Source of the DNA: an uncultured Romboutsia sp.
GTDB lineage: Bacteria; Bacillota; Clostridia; Peptostreptococcales; Peptostreptococcaceae
Reading direction: 5' to 3'
Assembly: GCA_937907205.1 (NCBI GenBank)
Contig: CALESE010000006.1
Span: forward strand, 1-23,823
Length of the DNA stretch: 23,823 bases
The position numbers and the translations under genes were made by a program. Shown here one piece after another: positions 14,985 to 21,999 of this stretch (the stretch's first letter is position 1; each line of letters opens with the position of its first letter). Under the pieces are notes generated by a model. It was not told the DNA's origin. It did not search any database and saw nothing but the letters and a program-made list of their open reading frames with translations.

Positions 14985-17354
14985 GTGGAAAAAACTATAG
15001 CAAGTACGAAAAATAAAAAAATAGAAATGAATAATATAAAAATATCCAGATATATTGATTCTAATACAATAATATTTTCTATAATGGGATTTTTATTAAG
15101 TAAGTCGATTTTAATAGGATCAATAGCACCATTAGGTATAGCATTTTTCTTATACATATCAAGGATAGAAAGATATAAAATACCAGTATTTATATCAACA
15201 TTGATTGGAATAGCATTATCAGGTAATAGCATGCCTTATATAATTAAATATTGTGTATGTATGATGATATTTATGTCTATAAGTAAGAAAATAAAAAGTA
15301 TAGATTCCATTGTTAGATTAGCATTTATAGGTAGTGCTATATTAATACCCATTTCTATTGGACAGGCTTTTTTATCAGATAGATATATTTATGATATATT
15401 TTTAGCAGGTATAGAAGGAGTTATAACATTTATATCTATATATATTTTTTCTTATGGAATTGGATTATTAGTAAATATAAATAATAGAATATCAATAAGG
15501 ATAGAAGAAGCAATATCTATAAGTTTAATATTGACTTTTAGTATAATTGGTATAGGAAATATGAATATATTAGGAGTATCGGTAAGAACTGTTGCGGCAA
15601 CTATATTAATTTTGGTTTCCTCTATTTTAGGAGGTTCCACAATGGGGTCGACATCAGGTGTTATAGTTGGAATGGCATTTATAATAAATAATATTACATC
15701 TATAATTTATATGGGAATATATTCATTTGCAGGACTTGTAAGTGGTGCATTTAGCAAATTTAATAAATATTTTTGTGTATTAGGATATATATTAAGCTGG
15801 ATAATGATATATTCATATACTTTTGGATTTGAATCAAATTTAACTCAGATTAGGGATATGTTAATAGCATGTTTAATAATAGTTATTTTACCGGAGAAGT
15901 TTTTCAATAAAGTTGAGAAATTAGTAAAAACAAATATAACAACTAATGATGTTATATATGATTATATAATGAGGAGTAAAAATATTACTAATAATAGACT
16001 TATAAATATGTATAAAGCTTATGAGGATTTATCAATAACATTTGATAATATTAGAGAAAAAGAGAAAATTATAGACCAAAGGGATATAGCTACGGTTATT
16101 GATATGATACACAATGATGAATGTAAAACTTGTGGAATGAAAAGAAGATGTTGGGAAATGAAATTTAATCATACTTATAGTTTAATGTATGATATTTTAG
16201 AAAAGCTAGAAGAAAATGGAGAGATAACAATAGATGATGCATCAGATGATTTTGTAAAAGAATGCATAAAACCTGAATCTGTAATAAAAGTATCGAATTA
16301 CTATTATAAAATGTTTGTAATAGATTATAATTGGAGTTTAAAATTTGCTGAAAGTAGAAAGTTAATAGCCAATCAAATAGGAAGTATATCAAAATCAATC
16401 AAGTCTTTATCAAGTGACCTTGAAACCAATATAATTTTAGATATAGAAAAAGAAAGAAGTATACATGATCAATTACAAAGAAATGGTATACAAGCAAATA
16501 GGGTGAGCTATATAAGCAAAGGTGAAGAAGATTTTGAAATAATAATAGAGAAAAAAACTTGTTCTAATGGGTGCTTATGCAAAAATAAATTAGTAGATGT
16601 AGTTTCAGATTTTGTGGAAGAAAATTTATCTTATCGTCAAATTGGATGTCACTCTTTAGGTGAAAGATGCAGGATAGTTCTTACAAAGTCTCAAAAATAC
16701 AAAGCAATAACAGAGGTAGCTGCTATATCTAAAGATGGACATATATTATGTGGTGATAATTATACATATATGGATATTAATGATGGGAAATATATGATTG
16801 CTATAAGTGATGGAATGGGTAAAGGTAAAAAAGCATATGAAGAATCATCTATAACTATAGATATATTAGAAAAGATGATGGATGCAAAAATCAATGATGA
16901 AGTTATAATTAATACGATCAATAATATGCTATTGTTGAAATCATCAGATGAGATGTTTTCAACAATAGACTTAGGTATTATGGATTTAAAAAAGGGGTAC
17001 TTAGAAACAATCAAAATGGGTGCTTGTTCTACATATATAAAAAGAGATAATAAAGATATAGATTTAATATCATCATCTTCGTTACCAGTAGGTATATTAT
17101 CCGAGATAAAACCAGATAGAAAATCTGTAAAGATTAAAAATGATGATTATATAATAATGGTATCAGATGGAATATTAGATGCAGGTAAGAATAATGATCT
17201 AGGAGACAATTGGTTAATTTATTTTTTACAAAAAATAGAGACTACTAATCCAAAAGAAATAGCCAATAAAATATTAGATAGAGCTATACAACTTCAATCT
17301 GGAAATGTTGAGGATGATATGACAGTATTAGTAACAAAAGTGTGCAAAAGTTAA
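14985..17354 (+). CDS. spoIIE: Stage II sporulation protein E, PP2C-type phosphatase
   Basis: Membrane-bound serine phosphatase at the polar septum. It dephosphorylates the anti-anti-sigma factor SpoIIAA to activate sigma-F and also contributes to asymmetric division. The 789-residue protein has many hydrophobic helices up to about residue 310, then a central regulatory region, then a PP2C domain from about 580. Metal-binding motifs are SDGMGKG with D609, VSDGILDA with D728, and EDDMTVLVTK near the end. D609 falls close to D610 of Bacillus SpoIIE (827 residues). The central region holds a cysteine motif, C380xxC383 and C389-W390, and a second cluster at C526/C530/C532. The start is GTG 14985 with AAGGGGGA at 14971-14978. 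Confidence 0.96.
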   Translation: MEKTIASTKNKKIEMNNIKISRYIDSNTIIFSIMGFLLSKSILIGSIAPLGIAFFLYISRIERYKIPVFISTLIGIALSGNSMPYIIKYCVCMMIFMSISKKIKSIDSIVRLAFIGSAILIPISIGQAFLSDRYIYDIFLAGIEGVITFISIYIFSYGIGLLVNINNRISIRIEEAISISLILTFSIIGIGNMNILGVSVRTVAATILILVSSILGGSTMGSTSGVIVGMAFIINNITSIIYMGIYSFAGLVSGAFSKFNKYFCVLGYILSWIMIYSYTFGFESNLTQIRDMLIACLIIVILPEKFFNKVEKLVKTNITTNDVIYDYIMRSKNITNNRLINMYKAYEDLSITFDNIREKEKIIDQRDIATVIDMIHNDECKTCGMKRRCWEMKFNHTYSLMYDILEKLEENGEITIDDASDDFVKECIKPESVIKVSNYYYKMFVIDYNWSLKFAESRKLIANQIGSISKSIKSLSSDLETNIILDIEKERSIHDQLQRNGIQANRVSYISKGEEDFEIIIEKKTCSNGCLCKNKLVDVVSDFVEENLSYRQIGCHSLGERCRIVLTKSQKYKAITEVAAISKDGHILCGDNYTYMDINDGKYMIAISDGMGKGKKAYEESSITIDILEKMMDAKINDEVIINTINNMLLLKSSDEMFSTIDLGIMDLKKGYLETIKMGACSTYIKRDNKDIDLISSSSLPVGILSEIKPDRKSVKIKNDDYIIMVSDGILDAGKNNDLGDNWLIYFLQKIETTNPKEIANKILDRAIQLQSGNVEDDMTVLVTKVCKS

Positions 17355-17773
17355 ATAAATAATAAGATATTCACAGGATGTGTATAATTTATTAACATTT
17401 TGTTGATATCTTATTGTATTTTCATATATAAGGAAAATATTGAAATTTAAAACTTAGACAAATTATTACAAATAAGTATAAAATATAAATATCATATAAA
17501 AATTTAATTTGAAAATACTTATCAACAAAATACATATAAAAAATAAAAAATATGTTGATAAGTATGTAAAAAATGTTAATAGTTTATAAAAAAGTAAGAA
17601 TAAACATAAAACGATATGTTTAGATATATTGAAAAATCTATATTTATGTCGTACTTTAGACTGTTAATATGTTAATAAATATGTTGATAACTATATTAAA
17701 AAATAGTTCATGACAATGGTAATAGTTGAATAATATGGACTAAAAAAGCCATCCTATAAATAAGTAGATTTTA
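17355..17773. other. Gene-free A/T-rich stretch with DnaA-box-like motifs and inverted repeats
   Basis: No reading frame of note lies in these 419 bases. The exact consensus box TTATACACA is on the minus strand at 17379-17387. TTATCAACA (one mismatch) occurs at 17519-17527 on + and at 17553-17561 and 17682-17690 on minus. ATATTCACA (one mismatch) is at 17367-17375; TTATTAACA (two mismatches) is on minus at 17670-17678. Two dyads frame them: AATAAGATAT 17361-17370 with 17406-17415, and ATACTTATCAACA 17515-17527 with 17553-17565. Extreme A/T content raises the chance of near matches. I see no clear terminator after spoIIE. Confidence 0.5.
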
Positions 17774-17791
17774 TTGAAAGGATGGCTTTTT
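17743..17791 (+). promoter_or_regulatory. Hairpin covering the pepF ribosome binding site (attenuator candidate)
   Basis: AAAAAGCCATCCT (17743-17755) pairs perfectly over 13 bp with AGGATGGCTTTTT (17779-17791), loop 23 nt. The 3' arm contains most of the Shine-Dalgarno AAAGGA (17777-17782) and ends in five T residues directly before ATG 17792. Folded, it is both a terminator-like structure and a block to ribosome loading. Because the arms are A- and T-flanked it could also act on the other strand. Confidence 0.65.
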
Positions 17792-19696
17792 ATGGGTAGA
17801 AAACTTCGTAAAGTAACAATACCTTTATTTATATCTATTTTTTGTACATTTTCATTAAGCATCAATGTAAGTGCACAAAATATTATTAAAATTAACTATA
17901 TAGATACTATCATAAATGATGATGTAGAAAACAAAGAAGAAAAAAAAGAAAATAAACAAATTATTGATTACACAAAAACTTGTTGGAATTTAGAATCACT
18001 TTTTAAAAGTGATAAAGAATGGAAAAAAGAATTAAATAGTTTTAGTAAAGATATAAAAGAACTAGAAAATTACGTAGGTAAAGTTACAAAATCTAAAACA
18101 CATTTATATTTTGCACTAGGGATAAAAGAAAAGTTAGATGTAAGACTTAACAAAATATCTTCATATGTAAGATTAAAACAAGATACTAATAAAAATTCAT
18201 ATGACTATCTAAACCTAGAAGATAATATGGGAAAAGTTTATAAGGATTATATGAAAATATGCTCGGATTTAGAGTTAGAAATATTAAAACTTTCAGATAA
18301 AGAATACAAAAATATAATATCAGATAATAAAATAAGTAAAAAGTATGGTATGTATTTAGGAGATATAAGAAGATCTAAGAAGTACTATTTAGATGAAAAG
18401 AGTGAGGATATACTTTCAGATGCATCAATTATATCATCACTTCCAGGACATGTATATGATTTGTTTAGAAATATGGATAAGAAGTCTAATTTAAATCCTT
18501 CTCAATATGCAACTGCAATATCAAGTAGTGATAGAGAAGATAGAAAGAAAGCTTATCAAAATGAGTTTATATCTTACAATGATCATATAAATATGTTATC
18601 GGGTCTTATTGTAGGTCAAGTTAAGAAAAATGTATTTTATTCTAGTGAAAGAAGATATGAATCATCATTACAAATGCATCTAAAATCAGATGATATAGAT
18701 ACTAAAGTATACGATAAACTTATAAAAACTGTAAGCAAAAACTCAGACAGTTTGCATAAATATGTTGGTCTTAGAAAAAAAGTATTAAATTTGGATAAGA
18801 TTTATTATTATGATATGTTTGTTCCTATAGTAGATCCTGTTGACAAAGATATCACCTATGATAAAGGTCAAGGGATGGTATACTATGCACTATCTCCTTT
18901 AGGAAAAGAATATGGAGATATACTTTACAAAGCGTTTAATGAAAGATGGGTAGATGTATATTCTAATGATAATAAAGTAAGTGGGGCTTACTGCTTATCT
19001 GTATATGGTAATCACCCATACGTATTATTAAATTACAACAACTCATTAGATTCTGTATCTACTCTAGCTCATGAATTAGGGCATGCATGTTATGAATATT
19101 TGGGGTCAAAAAATCAAAGTTATTATAATTCTCATCCATCTATATTTACTCATGAGGTGGCATCTACAACTAATGAGGCTTTATTATATGAGACTCTTAT
19201 AAAAGAAGCTAGTAATAAAAAAGAAAAAGCATATTATATAACTCAATATTTAGATTTAATAAAAGATACTTTATATACTCAGACTATGTATGCTGAGTTT
19301 GAAAAATCTATACATGAAATGATCGAAAATGGAGAAAGTGTAAATGCATTAGTATTAAATGATTTATGGGGTAATCTTCTTAAGAAATATTATGGGAAAG
19401 ATTTTGAAGTAGATCAACTATCTAAGGTAGGTTGGTCAAGAATACCACATTTTTATAATAGTTTTTATGTGTACAAATATGCTACAGGTTGTAGTGCAGG
19501 TGTGGCATTTGCACAAGACATATTAAAAAATGGATCAGAAAATTATATAGAATTTCTTAAAAAAGGAGGTTCTGATTATCCTCTAAATTTACTTAAACAA
19601 AGTGGAATAGATTTAACAACTACAAAGCCAGTAGAGGAAACTATCCATAAGTTTGATGAGTTAGTAAAAGAGCTTGAAAAATTAGTAGAAAAATAA
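17792..19696 (+). CDS. Oligoendopeptidase F (M3 family) with an N-terminal signal peptide
   Basis: Zinc metallopeptidase of the PepF/M3B type, which cleaves medium-length oligopeptides. The 634-residue protein has the catalytic HELGH at 427-431 and the third zinc ligand region THEVASTTNE with E455. The C-terminal section YATGCSAGVAFAQDIL is typical of the family. Unlike usual cytosolic PepF, it begins with a basic start (MGRKLRK), a hydrophobic core and a likely signal peptidase site after NVSA. A charged linker (EKKEENK-like) comes before the PepF domain, so it is probably exported. ATG 17792 is chosen for AAAGGA 9 nt upstream; a TTG at 17774 would disrupt the signal peptide. It stands alone between a hairpin and a terminator. 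Confidence 0.92.
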   Translation: MGRKLRKVTIPLFISIFCTFSLSINVSAQNIIKINYIDTIINDDVENKEEKKENKQIIDYTKTCWNLESLFKSDKEWKKELNSFSKDIKELENYVGKVTKSKTHLYFALGIKEKLDVRLNKISSYVRLKQDTNKNSYDYLNLEDNMGKVYKDYMKICSDLELEILKLSDKEYKNIISDNKISKKYGMYLGDIRRSKKYYLDEKSEDILSDASIISSLPGHVYDLFRNMDKKSNLNPSQYATAISSSDREDRKKAYQNEFISYNDHINMLSGLIVGQVKKNVFYSSERRYESSLQMHLKSDDIDTKVYDKLIKTVSKNSDSLHKYVGLRKKVLNLDKIYYYDMFVPIVDPVDKDITYDKGQGMVYYALSPLGKEYGDILYKAFNERWVDVYSNDNKVSGAYCLSVYGNHPYVLLNYNNSLDSVSTLAHELGHACYEYLGSKNQSYYNSHPSIFTHEVASTTNEALLYETLIKEASNKKEKAYYITQYLDLIKDTLYTQTMYAEFEKSIHEMIENGESVNALVLNDLWGNLLKKYYGKDFEVDQLSKVGWSRIPHFYNSFYVYKYATGCSAGVAFAQDILKNGSENYIEFLKKGGSDYPLNLLKQSGIDLTTTKPVEETIHKFDELVKELEKLVEK

Positions 19697-19737
19697 TTTA
19701 AATGAGAAAAATAATAAATTGGTATTAAAGTGTATAC

Positions 19738-19763
19738 AAAAAGTCCTATTTATAGGACTTTTT
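19738..19763 (+). terminator. Rho-independent terminator after pepF
   Basis: Stem AAAAAGTCCTA (19738-19748) with TAGGACTTTTT (19753-19763), 4-nt loop, ending in five T residues. Confidence 0.9.
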
Positions 19764-19775
19764 ACATTTAATTTT

Positions 19776-20417
19776 GAACTTGGTACTAAAATAAATATTA
19801 GAGCAAAAAGGAAAAAAGAGTTATTAGGTATAGTCTAAGGTATATCTAATATGATAAACATACATTATATAAGACAAAAAGAACCAAGAGGTTTATGAGA
19901 TGATATAGTAGATAGTAAGGTTTCTTGTTTAAAGCAACTTATGAATACTTATGAAGAATATAGAACAACTATATTAGGTGTATAAAAAGTAAATGAAAAA
20001 GATACTGATAAATATGGTATAATATCAGCTAAGCATATAGAAGATAGAGTGTATAAAGAAAAAAACTTAGTTGAAAAGTCTGAAATAGGAAAAGCTCCAT
20101 CTAATATAGCTATATTAGGAAGGTATATAATAACTCCTGAAATATTTGATATACTAAGAAATTTGCCAATAGGTAAAGGTGGCGAAGTTCAGCTTACTGA
20201 TGTTCTTAAGAAATTAGCAAAAAAAAAAGAAGCTATGTACGCATATAATTTTGAGGGTAGAAGATATGATGTCGGAGATAAGCTAGGATTTTTAGAAGCA
20301 ACAGTTGATTTTGCACTTAAAAGACAAGAATTAAAGGACGTATTTCCAGAATACTTAAAGTCAGTAAATGATAAACTTGAGAAACAAGATAAAAAAATAG
20401 CATTATGGGGTGAATGA
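19776..20417 (+). pseudogene. galU: Decayed galU (UTP-glucose-1-phosphate uridylyltransferase) remnant
   Basis: One continuous frame reads like the middle and C-terminal parts of GalU, broken by stops. From 19776 it gives KELLGIV, TAA at 19836-19838, then ISNMINIHYIRQKEPRGL, TGA at 19896-19898, DDIVDSKVSCLKQL, then TILGV, TAA at 19983-19985, KVNEKDTDKYGII. It continues openly to 20417 through APSNIAILGRYIITPEIFDI, GGEVQLTDVLKKL and GRRYDVGDKLGFLEATVDFA. The N-terminal nucleotide-binding part is missing. About 20 residues between PRGL and DDIV, normally GHAI...LLG, are deleted in frame. The first and third stops look like single-base changes of sense codons. The open part from GTG 20049 (122 residues) lacks the catalytic half and is unlikely to be functional. 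Confidence 0.88.
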
Positions 20418-20418
20418 T

Positions 20419-20532
20419 ATGGCTAATGTAAAGCAAAAAAAAAGAAATAAAGTTATAGCTATAGCTATAGTGGTAGTTCTTATAGTTACAAGCATGACAA
20501 CTCTAATAAGTGTACTTACATCAATGATGTAA
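20419..20532 (+). CDS. 37-residue single-span membrane protein, function unknown
   Basis: ATG 20419 lies 1 nt after the galU remnant stop and has GGGGTGA at 20407-20413 as a good ribosome binding site. The product starts MANVKQKKRNK, then one hydrophobic helix (about 12-24, VIAIAIVVVLIVT), then a Ser/Thr/Met-rich end. A basic N-terminus with one helix suggests a cytoplasmic N-terminus and membrane insertion. The ORF is intact, has its own ribosome binding site and is followed at once by a strong terminator, which argues that it is expressed. I recognise no family with confidence. Confidence 0.65.
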   Translation: MANVKQKKRNKVIAIAIVVVLIVTSMTTLISVLTSMM

Positions 20533-20566
20533 AAAATCAGCCTTTAATTTAAAAGGCTGATTTTTT
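20531..20566 (+). terminator. Rho-independent terminator after the 37-residue ORF
   Basis: Arms 20531-20545 and 20552-20566 form a 15-bp stem with core ATCAGCCTTT/AAAGGCTGAT, 6-nt loop, T run 20561-20566. It starts inside the stop codon of the small ORF. Confidence 0.93.
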
Positions 20567-20683
20567 ATTAAATTTAGTAAGATAAGTTTAATACTTTTAT
20601 TTATAATTATAAATATATAATAAATACTATATAATTAAAAAGAATTAATATAATACACTAAATATTTAAATAGAATATATATG

Positions 20684-20721
20684 TTTACTATTTAACACTT
20701 ATAATATATAATTTTTATAAT
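20684..20721 (+). promoter_or_regulatory. Probable sigma-A promoter region of glpX
   Basis: Two overlapping candidates: TTTACT (20684-20689), 17 nt, TATAAT (20707-20712); and TTAACA (20692-20697), 18 nt, TATAAT (20716-20721). Both -10 elements are perfect, but the region is A/T-rich and only one may be used. Either start would give a short leader before the Shine-Dalgarno AAGGAG. Confidence 0.45.
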
Positions 20722-20748
20722 AAAACTAACTAAGGAGATGGATATATT

Positions 20749-21753
20749 ATGGATAGAAATTTGGCATTAGAACTTGTTAGGGTAACGGAAGCGGCAGCAT
20801 TAGTTTCATCACAATTCATGGGGAAAGGTGACAAAAACGGTGCAGATGGAGCAGCAGTGGAAGCTATGAGAAAGGCTTTTGAGTCAGTAAAAATTAGTGG
20901 TGAAGTTGTTATAGGAGAAGGCGAATTAGATGAAGCACCAATGTTATATATCGGAGAAAAAGTAGGTATGAATACTGAGGATAGTATGGAGGTTGATATA
21001 GCTGTAGATCCTTTAGATGGGACAACTTTAATAGCTAAAGGTTTACCAAATGCAATATCAGTTATAGCTATGGGTTCAAAAGGTAGTTTATTAAACGCGC
21101 CAGATACTTATATGAAGAAAATAGTAGTAGGACCTAAGGCTAAAGGTGCTATAGATTTAACTAAAACTCCAGAAGAAAATATAATATCGGTAGCAAAAGC
21201 GTTAGGTAAGAAAACAAGTCAAATGACTATATCTGTTCAAGATAGAGAAAGACATAATGATATAATACAAACAGCTAGAAAGTTAGGGTCTAGAATACAA
21301 ATGTTTAGTGATGGGGATGTTGCTACAGGAATAGCTACTTGCTTTGAAGAAACAGGAATAGATATGATGATGGGTATTGGTGGAGGACCAGAAGGCGTAA
21401 TACTTGCAGCTGCAATAAAATGTATGGGTGGTGATATGCAAGGTCAAATATATCCATTAAGTGATCAAGAAAGGTCAAGATGCTATGAAATGGGATTAAG
21501 TGATTCAGATATAGATAAAGTACTACTAATAGACGATTTAGCAAAAGGAGATAACTTGTTCTTTGCAGCAACAGGAATAACAGAAGGATATTTACTTGAA
21601 GGAGTAAAGAATATAGATGACAATAAAGCTAAAACTCAATCAGTAGTTATGAGAGCTAAAACAGGAACAATAAGATTTGTTGATGCTATACATAGTTTAG
21701 ATAAAAATGATATATTAGTTGAATTAATGAAAAAGTATAATATGGATAAGTAA
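20749..21753 (+). CDS. glpX: Class II fructose-1,6-bisphosphatase GlpX
   Basis: Hydrolyses fructose 1,6-bisphosphate to fructose 6-phosphate in gluconeogenesis, in the cytoplasm with divalent metal. The 334-residue protein is collinear with E. coli GlpX (336). It has K29 and D33 in GDKNGADGAA, E57 in VIGEGELDEAP, and DPLDGTT (D87, T92) corresponding to the E. coli DPIDGT motif. The glycine-rich MMGIGGGPEGV near residue 208 is also present. The start has AAGGAGATGG upstream. It is probably monocistronic: terminators flank it on both sides and a promoter is visible just upstream. Confidence 0.97.
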   Translation: MDRNLALELVRVTEAAALVSSQFMGKGDKNGADGAAVEAMRKAFESVKISGEVVIGEGELDEAPMLYIGEKVGMNTEDSMEVDIAVDPLDGTTLIAKGLPNAISVIAMGSKGSLLNAPDTYMKKIVVGPKAKGAIDLTKTPEENIISVAKALGKKTSQMTISVQDRERHNDIIQTARKLGSRIQMFSDGDVATGIATCFEETGIDMMMGIGGGPEGVILAAAIKCMGGDMQGQIYPLSDQERSRCYEMGLSDSDIDKVLLIDDLAKGDNLFFAATGITEGYLLEGVKNIDDNKAKTQSVVMRAKTGTIRFVDAIHSLDKNDILVELMKKYNMDK

Positions 21754-21786
21754 AAATAGGTAGTAAGAATTTACTACCTATTTTTT
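21752..21786 (+). terminator. Rho-independent terminator after glpX
   Basis: Stem core ATAGGTAGTAA (21756-21766) with TTACTACCTAT (21771-21781), 4-nt loop GAAT, then a T run to 21786. A/T pairs extend the stem outwards. Confidence 0.93.
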
Positions 21787-21999
21787 AAAAAACTTTAATA
21801 GATTATTATTTAGAATAAATTTTTATTTTAAATAATAGTAAAATAATATATAATTAGTTTAAAAAGATTATTAATGGTCTATTATAAATATATAAAGACA
21901 AATTTTAATAAAAACTTTTCTTTTTCACACCTTTAATTTCCAAAAAATGATATGAAAATTATATATAGTATATATGGTTTATAGATGAGGAGGATTTTT

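Noticed and set aside
20049..20417. Separate 122-residue gene starting at GTG 20049
   Set aside because: It is the open 3' end of the galU remnant; homology continues upstream in the same frame through a stop codon, and the GTG falls at an internal galU codon.
21985..21999. rho start at ATG 21985
   Set aside because: The GAGGAGG ribosome binding site would lie inside the coding sequence; the TTG at 22000 is at proper spacing.
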